Positions 1 through 7,253 of a stretch of 8,144 nt of DNA are shown one piece after another. The stretch comes from Candidatus Rokuibacteriota bacterium (lineage in GTDB: Bacteria; Methylomirabilota; Methylomirabilia; Rokubacteriales; CSP1-6): assembly GCA_003220195.1 (NCBI GenBank), contig QHRT01000350.1, forward strand, positions 1 through 8,144, given 5' to 3'. Every line of letters begins with the position of its first letter. Position 1 is the first letter of the stretch. A program made the translations under genes and the position numbers. The notes beneath the pieces were generated by a model, which made no database searches, was not told the origin of the DNA, and saw only the letters and a list, made by a program, of their open reading frames with translations.

Positions 1-2
1 TG

Positions 3-3000
3 CCGCCGTTTCCGCCCGAGCTCAAGATCCTGAGCCGCGGAGCGTTGCTCGCCACGAGCGGCGAGCGGAAGGTCGCCATCCTCGCGCGGGACGTGCCCGG
101 AATTCGCGTCGCGGTCGGCCGCGTGCTTCCGACCCAGCTCCAGCACCTGGTGTCGCAGTCCGAGGGCGATTTCACGAACCCGCAGTTCTACCAGCTCTTC
201 GGCGCCGACAACCTGGTCGAACGGTTCGAGCGCAAGGTCACGCTGCCGCGCGGGCCTCGCGGCCGCGCTCACTACCACGCGGTGGATCTCTCCGAGTACC
301 TGACGAAGGAGGGAGGCGAGCGCCGCGGCGTGTTCCTCCTGAGCGTGAGCGTCTACGACGCGGAGCGAGAGAAGAAGGAGAAGGCCCGTGCGCAGCGGAA
401 CGCGCGGGTCCGCGCCGGAGAGGACGCTCCCGACGACGGGTCGGCAGACGAAGTCGACGAGTCGCGGCATCAGGTGATGGACCGGCGCCTCGTGCTCATC
501 ACGGATCTCGGGCTGCTCGCCAAGAAATCCGTCGACGGCAGCCAGGATGTGTTCGTCCAGTCGATTCACAGTGGAGCTCCGGTGGCGGGCGCCACGGTGG
601 AGGTCGTCGCGAAGAACGGCGTCGCGGTGCTCACGCGGACGACCGACGCCGGCGGCCGCGCACAGTTTCCACGCTTCGAGGGGCTGACGCGCGAGCGCGC
701 GCCGCTCATGTACGTGGTCAGGAAGGGTGGCGATACGAGCTTCCTGCCGTTGAACCGCCGCGACCGCATGCTCGACGTCTCGCGCTTCGACGTCGGCGGC
801 GTCCAGAACGCGCGCGTGGTGGACGAGCTCGGGGCCTATCTCTTCTCCGACCGCGGCATCTACCGCCCGGGCGATACGATTCACGTCGGCGTCATCGTCA
901 AGTCGGCGGGCTGGGCGCGCAGCGTGGCGGGCCTGCCGCTCGAGGCCGAGATCTACGACCCGCGCGGCCTCGTGGTGAAGAAGGAGAAGGTCACGCTCGG
1001 GGCGACCGGCTTCGCCGAGCTGACGCACACCACGCTCGAGACGTCACCGACCGGGGTCTATCCGGTGACGCTCTGGATCGTGAAGGACGGCCGGCTCGAC
1101 CAGCAGATCGGATCGACGACGGTCCGGGTCCAGGAGTTTTTGCCGGACCGCATGCGCGTGACGGCGCATCTGACGCGCGAGGCGCCGGACGGCTGGGTGA
1201 GCCCGACCGGATTGAAGGCGCACGTCAGCGTCCAGAACCTCTTCGGCACTCCCGGAGAGCAACGCCGTGTCGAGGCGACGCTGACGCTGAGCCCGGCCTT
1301 TCCGGTGTTCGCACGCTATCGGGATTACCACTTCTTCGATCCGCAGCGAGCGAAGGAGGGTTACAGCGACACGCTGAGTCCCGTCACGACGAACGAGCGC
1401 GGCGAAGCCGAACTGAATCTAAAGTTGGAGCGCTACGCGAAGGCCACGTACCGGGTGCACGTGCTGGCGCGCGCCTTCGAGCCGGAGAGCGGCCGCGGCG
1501 TCGCCGCCGAGACGTCGGCTCTCGTGTCCGAGCTGCCGTTCCTCGTGGGCTACAAGCCCGATGGTCCGCTCGACTACGTGTCGCGAGCCACCGCGCGGAC
1601 CGTCACGCTGATCGCCATCGACCCCGCGGCGAAGGCCACCGCGGTGGAGGGCCTGACGCTCGATCGGATCGAGCGCACCTTCGTCTCCGTGCTCACGCGG
1701 CAGCCGAACGGGACGTTCCGGTACGAGTCGCACAAGAAGGAAATTTCGCTCGAGCAGACGTCGCTGGCGATTCCCGCGGCCGGCATGAAGCTCTCGCTCT
1801 CCACCGATCAGCCCGGGAACTTCGCCTACGTCGTCCGCGATCGCGATGGACTCGAGCTGAACCGCGTCGAGTACAGCGTGGCGGGCCGCGGGAACGTGAC
1901 GCGCTCGCTCGAGCGAAACGCCGAGCTCCAGCTCACGCTGGACAAGAAGCAGCACGACCCCGGCGACGAGATCGAGATCAGCATCCGGGCGCCCTACACG
2001 GGCGCGGGCCTCGTCACGATCGAGCGCGACCGCGTGTACGCGCACCAGTGGTTCCGCAGCACGACCCTGGCGTCCGTGCAGAGGATCCGCGTGCCGCGGG
2101 ACTTCGAGGGCAACGGCTACGTGGTCGTGCAGTTCATCCGCGACCCGTCGTCCGACGAGATCTTCATGAGCCCGCTCTCGTATGGTGTGACGCCGTTCGC
2201 GATCAGCCTCGCTTCGCGTACGAACACGGTCAGCCTGACGGTCCCCGAGCTCGCGAAGCCGGGCCACTCCCTGTCGATGAACCTGGTCGTGGGGCAGCCC
2301 GCGCGCGCGATCGTGTTCGCGGTGGACGAAGGGATCTTGCAGGTCGCGCGGTATCAGCCGCCGGACCCGCTCGACTTCTTCTTCAAGAAGCGCGCGCTGG
2401 AAGTCCGCAGCGCGCAGATCCTCGACCTGATCCTGCCCGAGTTCAGGAAGCTCATGAGCGCCGCCGCGCCGGGCGGGGACGCCGAGGCGCTGCTCGGACG
2501 TCACCTCAACCCGTTCAAGCGCAAGCGCGAGCGGCCGGTCGTGTACTGGTCCGGGCTCGTCGACGTCGCGGGCCAGCGGCAATTTCAGTACTCCATTCCC
2601 GACTACTTCAACGGCTCGCTCCGCGTCTTCGCGGTCACCGTCACCGAACGGTCGATCGGCGTGGCAAGCGCGCGCTCCACCGTGCGCGGCGACTTCGTGC
2701 TGTCGCCGAACGCGCCGACCGCCGTCACGCCGGACGACGAGTTCGACGTCAGCGTGGGCGTCGCCAACAACGTGATGGGCTCCGGCGCCGACGCGTCGGT
2801 CACACTTTCGCTGACGACGCCGCCCCAGCTCGAGGTGCTGGGCGGCGCGACGCAGCCCCTCAAGATCGGCGAGGGGCGCGAGGGCGTGGCGACGTTCCGG
2901 ATGAAGGCGCGAGAGGGCGCCGAGACGCGTCTCGGCTCGGCAACGCTGCGCTTCACGGCTTCGCTGGGTGCCCAGTCGGCCACGCTCGGCGCCGATATTT

Positions 3001-4211
3001 CAATCCGCCCGGCCACCCCTCACGCGACGGTGGTGACGAGCGGCAGCTTCACCGGCTCGACCGACGTTCGGAGAGAGCGCGATCTTCACGCGGAGTACCG
3101 GCGGCTCGAAGCGTCGGTGTCCGCCGTGCCGCTCGTGCTCGCCAGCGGACTCGCGAACTACCTTGCCGACTTCGAGCATCTCTGCTCCGAGCAGCTCGTG
3201 AGCCAGGCCGTACCCGTGGTCGTGCTCGCCACGCGCCCGGAACTTTCGCGCACGGAGACGCCGACGTCCCGGACGCCGAGCACGCTCGACGATGCGCTGC
3301 GCGTGCTGCGCACCCGTCAGAACGCCGAGGGTGGCTTCGGGCTCTGGACCGCGTCGGTGCAGTCCGACGAGTTCGTCTCGATCTACGCCGCGCATCTCTT
3401 GCTCGAGGCGCGCGAGCGCGGCCAGCAGGTGCCGCCCGACATGGTGCAGAAGAGCCTCGCCTATCTCCAGCAGGTCGGCGCCACACCGGCGCGCGATCTG
3501 CCGGCAGCGCGACGCCGCGCGTACGCGGCCTATCTCCTCACGCGCCAGGGCATCGTGACGACGCCGATGCTGACGAGCCTGCGCGAGATGCTGGAAGCTC
3601 GATATCCGAAAGACTGGACGCAGGACCTGGTCGCCGTCTACCTGGCGTCGAGCTACCAGCTCCTGAAGCAGGAGCGCCTGGCGCTCAAGCTGATCGCGGA
3701 GCCGCTCGCGCGCCTCGGCAAGCCCGACGCCGGCGAGCGCGAGAGCGAGTACTACGACTCGCTCGTGCGCGACATGCAGACGCTCTATCTCGTGGCGCGA
3801 CACTTCCCCGAGGGCGCCCGCCGGTTGCCGGCATCGACGCTGGTCACGATGGCGGCGCCGCTCAATCGCGGAAGCTTCAGCACGCTCAGCGCCGCCTACA
3901 GCATCCTGGCGCTCGACGCGTACGCGACGACGGTGGCGAGCGCCGCGACGGGCACGCTGTCGATCACCGAGATCGCCGGTGATGGGAAGACCCGGCAGCT
4001 CACGCTGGGACCCGGACGCTCCGCTTCGGGAACAGCGCGCCACTCACGACGTTCTACTCGATCACGGAATCGGGCTTCGACCAGATCCCGCCGGATCGGG
4101 AGCACAGTTCGTCGGACCAATCGAGCGCGGAGCGGTCGATTGGCCCACGAGCTCTCCGGTCCGGTCTGGAAGTGCTTCACGAGTACCTCGGCCCGGACGG
4201 CAAGCCAGTGA
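3..4211 (+). CDS. Bacterial alpha-2-macroglobulin family protein, main body (5' truncated by window edge, frameshifted near its 3' end)
   Basis: This is a periplasmic protease-trapping protein of the bacterial A2M family (E. coli YfhM/ECAM is the reference). The frame is open from base 3 (PPFPPELKIL...), so the TTG at 45 is only an internal Leu codon and the true start and signal peptide lie upstream. Domains in order: an N-terminal region with GRVLPTQLQHLVSQ (about 117-160); an MG2-like strand region from about 483 (RRLVLITDLGLL); the MG3/A2M_N signature LFSDRGIYRPGD (about 840-878); further MG domains; the VDEGILQ segment (2322-2342) followed by a bait-like stretch; YWSGL and DYFNGSLRVFAV, typical of the A2M domain; the thioester motif CSEQ (3183-3194); and the helical thioester domain with QNAEGGFGLW (3318-3347). 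Family resemblance stops at about 4003; from there to the TGA at 4209-4211 the translation is Arg/Ser-rich out-of-frame sequence. The real C-terminus continues in another frame to 4612. Family membership is near certain; whether the gene is intact in the organism is not. Confidence 0.93.
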   Translation, partial: PPFPPELKILSRGALLATSGERKVAILARDVPGIRVAVGRVLPTQLQHLVSQSEGDFTNPQFYQLFGADNLVERFERKVTLPRGPRGRAHYHAVDLSEYLTKEGGERRGVFLLSVSVYDAEREKKEKARAQRNARVRAGEDAPDDGSADEVDESRHQVMDRRLVLITDLGLLAKKSVDGSQDVFVQSIHSGAPVAGATVEVVAKNGVAVLTRTTDAGGRAQFPRFEGLTRERAPLMYVVRKGGDTSFLPLNRRDRMLDVSRFDVGGVQNARVVDELGAYLFSDRGIYRPGDTIHVGVIVKSAGWARSVAGLPLEAEIYDPRGLVVKKEKVTLGATGFAELTHTTLETSPTGVYPVTLWIVKDGRLDQQIGSTTVRVQEFLPDRMRVTAHLTREAPDGWVSPTGLKAHVSVQNLFGTPGEQRRVEATLTLSPAFPVFARYRDYHFFDPQRAKEGYSDTLSPVTTNERGEAELNLKLERYAKATYRVHVLARAFEPESGRGVAAETSALVSELPFLVGYKPDGPLDYVSRATARTVTLIAIDPAAKATAVEGLTLDRIERTFVSVLTRQPNGTFRYESHKKEISLEQTSLAIPAAGMKLSLSTDQPGNFAYVVRDRDGLELNRVEYSVAGRGNVTRSLERNAELQLTLDKKQHDPGDEIEISIRAPYTGAGLVTIERDRVYAHQWFRSTTLASVQRIRVPRDFEGNGYVVVQFIRDPSSDEIFMSPLSYGVTPFAISLASRTNTVSLTVPELAKPGHSLSMNLVVGQPARAIVFAVDEGILQVARYQPPDPLDFFFKKRALEVRSAQILDLILPEFRKLMSAAAPGGDAEALLGRHLNPFKRKRERPVVYWSGLVDVAGQRQFQYSIPDYFNGSLRVFAVTVTERSIGVASARSTVRGDFVLSPNAPTAVTPDDEFDVSVGVANNVMGSGADASVTLSLTTPPQLEVLGGATQPLKIGEGREGVATFRMKAREGAETRLGSATLRFTASLGAQSATLGADISIRPATPHATVVTSGSFTGSTDVRRERDLHAEYRRLEASVSAVPLVLASGLANYLADFEHLCSEQLVSQAVPVVVLATRPELSRTETPTSRTPSTLDDALRVLRTRQNAEGGFGLWTASVQSDEFVSIYAAHLLLEARERGQQVPPDMVQKSLAYLQQVGATPARDLPAARRRAYAAYLLTRQGIVTTPMLTSLREMLEARYPKDWTQDLVAVYLASSYQLLKQERLALKLIAEPLARLGKPDAGERESEYYDSLVRDMQTLYLVARHFPEGARRLPASTLVTMAAPLNRGSFSTLSAAYSILALDAYATTVASAATGTLSITEIAGDGKTRQLTLGPGRSASGTARHSRRSTRSRNRASTRSRRIGSTVRRTNRARSGRLAHELSGPVWKCFTSTSARTASQ
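4003..4018 (+). other. Frameshift zone in the alpha-2-macroglobulin gene
   Basis: Upstream of this zone the coding frame has codons starting at positions divisible by 3 (...DGKTRQLTL). Downstream the conserved protein continues in codons starting one base earlier modulo 3 (TRTLRFGNSAP...). This equals loss of one base (or 3n+1 bases), or gain of two, within the short runs ggg-ccc-gg around 4007-4015. I see no X-XXY-YYZ slippery heptamer in the correct phase, so programmed -1 frameshifting is not supported. The exact base cannot be fixed without a homolog alignment. Confidence 0.75.
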
Positions 4212-4612
4212 CATCGGTGAAGGTCGGGGACGAGCTGACGGTGCGCGTGCGGCTCCGGGCCGTCGACCGGCCGTTCGTGTCGAGCGTGGCGATCGTCGAT
4301 CTGCTCCCCGGCGGCTTCGAAGTGGTTCTGACACCGGGCGGCGCCGAGTCGAAGTCCTCCGCGGGCACCGGCGTCACGCGCCGGCTCGCGTCCGGCGGCA
4401 CGTGGAATGCGATCAACGTCGACGTCCGTGAAGATCGCGTGCTGCTCTACGGAGTCGCTCTTCGCGAGCTCCACGAATACACGTATCGCATCCGCGCCAC
4501 GAACGTCGGCCGCTTCGTCGCGCCGCCGGCCTACGCCGAGGCGCTGTACGAGCCGCTCGTCCGTGCCCGCTCGCTGCCCTCGCGCATCACCGTCGAGCGG
4601 CCGTCTCGATGA
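4010..4612 (+). CDS. C-terminal domain of the same alpha-2-macroglobulin, in the -1 frame
   Basis: This is not an independent gene; it is the end of the A2M protein displaced by a frameshift. From about 4010 the frame reads TRTLRFGNSAPLTTFYSITE, then SGFDQIP, then SGLEVLHEYLGPDGKPVTSV (ending near 4219), then VAIVDLLPGGFE (from 4286), then DVREDRVLLYG and YTYRIRATNVGRFVAPPAYA. Those are conserved features of the last MG/receptor-binding-like domain of bacterial A2Ms. The frame has a TGA at 3980-3982, so translation cannot have come from far upstream in this frame. The first possible start, GTG at 4172, has no convincing ribosome binding site and falls inside conserved sequence. The stop TGA at 4610-4612 overlaps the pbpC ATG at 4609. 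If the frameshift is an assembly error, 3-4612 is a single CDS of about 1,537 codons within the window. E. coli YfhM is about 1,650 residues in full, so at least a hundred N-terminal residues are missing here. Confidence 0.85.
   Translation, partial: TRTLRFGNSAPLTTFYSITESGFDQIPPDREHSSSDQSSAERSIGPRALRSGLEVLHEYLGPDGKPVTSVKVGDELTVRVRLRAVDRPFVSSVAIVDLLPGGFEVVLTPGGAESKSSAGTGVTRRLASGGTWNAINVDVREDRVLLYGVALRELHEYTYRIRATNVGRFVAPPAYAEALYEPLVRARSLPSRITVERPSR
4595..4612 (+). promoter_or_regulatory. ATGA stop-start overlap with weak ribosome binding site for pbpC
   Basis: The A2M stop codon TGA (4610-4612) shares bases with the pbpC ATG (4609-4611), a classic arrangement for translational coupling. A purine-rich gagcgg (4595-4600) lies 8 bases before the ATG and could serve as a weak Shine-Dalgarno sequence. 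The overlap argues that the two genes are transcribed together and that ribosomes finishing the A2M message re-initiate on pbpC. With the frameshift as written, ribosomes would instead stop at 4211, about 400 bases early, which should weaken coupling if the frameshift is real. Confidence 0.5.
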
Positions 4613-4728
4613 CGACGCTTCTGTCTTGCCGTCGACGGTGGTCCACCAGAACGGCCCTGGCATCCGTCGCGATGATGCGTCTCTCGCGGCCTCGACGGTG
4701 GTCGACCCGGATCGTCCTGGCGTTGCTC
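4609..4728 (+). repeat. Degenerate 60-bp tandem duplication at the pbpC 5' end
   Basis: The units 4609-4668 and 4669-4728 align without gaps at 40 of 60 bases by hand count, with a 12-base identical core tcgacggtggtc at 4632-4643 and 4692-4703. In protein terms, residues 1-20 and 21-40 share 10 identical positions, including RRWSTR. Each unit carries its own ATG region (4609; 4672 and 4675). The repeat looks like an old in-frame duplication of the cytoplasmic anchor and the first part of the membrane segment; chance similarity in Arg-rich high-GC sequence cannot be excluded. Confidence 0.6.
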
Positions 4729-6996
4729 GCGGCGTCTGCGCTCGGCGTGCTGGTCCTGCGCCTCGTCCCCGCACCACCGCTTCGCACCGCGATCAGCTCG
4801 TCGATCGCGGTCTACGCTGACGGCGGCGAGCTGCTCCGCCTGACGGTCGCTACCGACGCGCAGTACCGGCTCTGGGTGCCGCTCGCAGCCATCGCGCCCC
4901 GCACGCGCGACGCCGTGCTGCTCTACGAGGACCGCTGGTTCTTCTGGCATCCCGGTGTGAACCCGGTCGCTCTCGTGCGCAGCGCGATGGCCACGTATGG
5001 ACACGGACGTCGACAGGGTGGATCGACCATCACGATGCAGCTCGCGCGTCGGCTCTATCGACTGGACACGCGCACCGTGCCGGGCAAGCTGCGGCAAGTT
5101 GCGGCCGCGCTCTGGATCGAGCTCCGACACGGCAAGAGAGAAATTCTCGAGGCGCACCTGAACCTCGCGCCCTTCGGCGGCAACGTCGAGGGCGTGGGCG
5201 CCGCGAGCCTGGTGTACTTTCGCAAGCGCGCGGCGGATCTCACGCTCACTGAAGGCCTCACGCTCGCCGTCATTCCACAAAACCCCCGCCGGCGCGTGAT
5301 TGCGGAACACGAGTCCGAGGCTCTTCTCGCCGCGCGCGAGCGGCTCTGGCGTCTGTGGCGAGCGTGGCACTCCGATGACGACAGCTTCGCAAGCGACATG
5401 TCGCTTCCGATCCACCTGGCGACGCCCGGCGAGCTGCCGTTCCGCGCGCCGCACGCCGTCGAAGCCTTGCTCCGGCGCTCACGCGGCACCGAACCCGAGA
5501 TCTGGTCGACGATCGACCTGCGCCTGCAGACGACGGTTGAACGCATGGTGCACCAGTACGTCGACGCGGAGCGCGGCATCGGCATCACGAACGCCACGGC
5601 CATCCTGGTCGACACGACCGACATGACGGTGAAGGCGCTGCTGGGCTCGGCAGATTATTTCGACGCCTCGATCGACGGCCAGGTGAACGGCGTGGCGGCG
5701 AAGAGATCACCGGGCTCGACGCTGAAGCCGTTCGTCTACGCGCTCGGGCTCGACCAGGGAGTGCTGCATCCGATGACGGTGCTGCGCGACGTTCCGACCG
5801 CGTTCGGTCCGTTCACCCCCGAGAATTTCGACGGCCGGTTCGTCGGCCCGATCACGGCGCAGGAGGCGCTCGTGCGCAGCCGCAACATCCCGGCCGTGGC
5901 GGTGGCCGCGCGGCTCGCACAGCCCGGGCTCTACGACTTCCTGAAGTCGGCGGGCGTCGCCAACATGTTGCCGGAGACGCACTATGGACTCGCGCTCGTG
6001 CTCGGCGGCGGCGACATGACGATGGAAGAGCTGGCGCGGCTCTACGCGATGCTCGCGAACGGCGGGGTGCTCCGCTCACTCCGTACGACGCGCGGCGCCG
6101 ACGTGGTGCGGGGCCCGCGCCTCTTGAGCGCCGAGGCCGCGTTCATCACGCTCGACATGCTGCGCCACGCGCCGCGCCCCGACACCGGCGCGCCGTCCGA
6201 GCGCGCGGTGGCGTGGAAGACCGGGACGTCGTGGGGCTTTCGCGACGCGTGGGCGGCCGGCGTGTTCGGCCGCTACGTGCTCCTGGTGTGGGTCGGCAAC
6301 TTCGACGGCAGCAGCAATCCCGCGTTCATCGGCGTGACGGCGGCGGCGCCGCTCTTCTTCCGCATCGTGGACAGCGTGCGGGGGCAGACACCCGCCACCT
6401 CTGATGCCTGGCGCGTTCCGCCGGCGACGCTGTCGCGCGTCGAGGTCTGCGCGGCGAGCGGCGATCTTCCCAACGAGCACTGTCCGGAGCGCGCCGACAC
6501 GTGGTTCATCCCCGGCAAGTCGCCGATCCGCGTGAGCACGCTGCACCGTTCCGTGCTGGTGGACACGCGCACGGGACGTGCGACGTGCGGTGAGACGTCC
6601 ACGACGCGGCAGGAGATCCACGAGTTCTGGTCGTCCGACATGCTGCGCCTCTTCCGGGAAGCGGGCATGCCGCGTCGCGCGCCGCCATCCCAGCCGGCGT
6701 GCGCGGCGCGCTTCGTCGACGCAACCGACGGCGAGGCGCCGCAGATCACCTCGCCGCTTCGCGGCGCGGTCTACACGATGCGGCTCTCGCATCCCGGCAC
6801 GGTCGAGCTGCGCGCGACGCACGCCGCGCGCCGACGCACGCTCTACTGGTTCGTGAACCAGGGCTTCCTCGGCGGCGCGCAGGCGGACGAGAGCGTCCGG
6901 TGGACCCCGGCGTCGCCTGGCCGCTACACGGTGCGGGTGGTGGACGACGCGGGACAGTCGGACGCGCGCGAGGTGACCGTCGACCTGGTTCCGTGA
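4609..6996 (+). CDS. pbpC: Penicillin-binding protein 1C, bifunctional peptidoglycan glycosyltransferase/transpeptidase
   Basis: This is a class A PBP that polymerises lipid II into glycan strands and carries a DD-transpeptidase-type domain for peptide cross-linking, anchored in the inner membrane and facing the periplasm. The 795 residues show: an Arg-rich cytoplasmic start; a membrane segment at about residues 34-52; a GT51 domain with the catalytic motif EDRWFFWHPG (Glu107) and GGSTITMQLAR (137-147), followed by NLAPFGGNVEGVG (185-197); a transpeptidase domain with SxxK (Ser370-Lys373), SxN (Ser424-Arg-Asn426) and KTGTS (537-541); a PBP1C-type Cys-containing segment (CAASGDLPNEHCP, 614-626); and a C-terminal BiPBP_C beta domain (about 710-795, with TSPLRGAVY). 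All catalytic residues are present. E. coli PbpC is 770 residues; the excess here is largely explained by a duplicated N-terminal 20 residues. The start at 4609 fits the ATGA overlap with the A2M gene, but the ATG codons at 4672 and 4675 are plausible alternatives giving a more ordinary N-terminus. Pairing with an upstream A2M gene matches E. coli yfhM-pbpC and supports PBP1C over PBP1A/1B. Confidence 0.96.
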   Translation: MTTLLSCRRRWSTRTALASVAMMRLSRPRRWSTRIVLALLAASALGVLVLRLVPAPPLRTAISSSIAVYADGGELLRLTVATDAQYRLWVPLAAIAPRTRDAVLLYEDRWFFWHPGVNPVALVRSAMATYGHGRRQGGSTITMQLARRLYRLDTRTVPGKLRQVAAALWIELRHGKREILEAHLNLAPFGGNVEGVGAASLVYFRKRAADLTLTEGLTLAVIPQNPRRRVIAEHESEALLAARERLWRLWRAWHSDDDSFASDMSLPIHLATPGELPFRAPHAVEALLRRSRGTEPEIWSTIDLRLQTTVERMVHQYVDAERGIGITNATAILVDTTDMTVKALLGSADYFDASIDGQVNGVAAKRSPGSTLKPFVYALGLDQGVLHPMTVLRDVPTAFGPFTPENFDGRFVGPITAQEALVRSRNIPAVAVAARLAQPGLYDFLKSAGVANMLPETHYGLALVLGGGDMTMEELARLYAMLANGGVLRSLRTTRGADVVRGPRLLSAEAAFITLDMLRHAPRPDTGAPSERAVAWKTGTSWGFRDAWAAGVFGRYVLLVWVGNFDGSSNPAFIGVTAAAPLFFRIVDSVRGQTPATSDAWRVPPATLSRVEVCAASGDLPNEHCPERADTWFIPGKSPIRVSTLHRSVLVDTRTGRATCGETSTTRQEIHEFWSSDMLRLFREAGMPRRAPPSQPACAARFVDATDGEAPQITSPLRGAVYTMRLSHPGTVELRATHAARRRTLYWFVNQGFLGGAQADESVRWTPASPGRYTVRVVDDAGQSDAREVTVDLVP

Positions 6997-7041
6997 GGGC
7001 GTCCGCATCGCAGATTCGCAGCCCGGCCCGCCACGCAACCG

Positions 7042-7067
7042 GGCGCCGTGACGGGAACGTCGGCGCC
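7042..7067 (+). terminator. Hairpin after pbpC, possible terminator or 3' stabilising structure
   Basis: On the plus-strand RNA, ggcgcc (7042-7047) pairs with ggcgcc (7062-7067) and gacg (7050-7053) pairs with cgtc (7058-7061). This leaves a two-base bulge (gt) and a GGAA loop, which fits the stable GNRA tetraloop class. The hairpin starts 46 bases after the pbpC stop. No U-run follows (tctggcag), so it is not a textbook intrinsic terminator. An alternative stem, gcccgg (7021-7026) with ccgggc (7039-7044), overlaps it and would compete with it. Confidence 0.4.
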
Positions 7068-7204
7068 TCTGGCAGACAACATCGGTAAGGCAGGGTGAGT
7101 CATCGTTCGGAATGTCACGAGACGACGGCCCGGTTCAGCGGAGATCGTCGCGCTTTCCGTGCGCCGGCAGAAGCCGTCGAGCTGATTCGCAAAGGCGTGG
7201 CGGT

Positions 7205-7225
7205 CGCCCGCGGGCGCAGGCCCGC
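7205..7225. other. GC-rich inverted repeats between convergent genes
   Basis: A 12-base perfect palindrome, cgcccgcgggcg (7205-7216), overlaps a 6-bp stem-loop, gcgggc-gcag-gcccgc (7210-7225). It sits 29 bases beyond the stop of the minus-strand propeller gene and about 210 bases beyond pbpC. Because hairpins of this kind form on either strand, it could help end transcription from both sides, but neither side has a T-run. The rest of 6997-7253 shows no coding sequence, tRNA or recognisable promoter. Confidence 0.3.
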
Positions 7226-7253
7226 TAGTCTCGACGCCGCTCATCGCCTGCGA

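Noticed and set aside
1419..2582. A 387-codon open frame on the minus strand opposite the A2M gene
   Set aside because: Compositionally biased (Arg, Glu, Val, His) antisense shadow of the A2M gene, without recognisable domains. The same applies to 3000-4043, 4531-5454 and 6076-7038 on the minus strand.
2048..3982. A 644-codon open frame on the plus strand inside the A2M gene
   Set aside because: Its translation is Arg/Ala/Gly-rich with no family signature, as expected for an alternative frame of high-GC coding sequence; the A2M frame carries conserved motifs throughout this stretch.
4003..4018. Programmed -1 ribosomal frameshifting in the A2M gene
   Set aside because: The bases around the junction do not form an X-XXY-YYZ heptamer in phase, and I see no strong stem directly downstream; a base loss or sequence error is simpler.
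4172..4612. Separate small gene starting at GTG 4172
   Set aside because: Conserved A2M sequence in the same frame extends upstream of 4172 to about 4010, so this is the displaced end of the A2M gene rather than a standalone protein.
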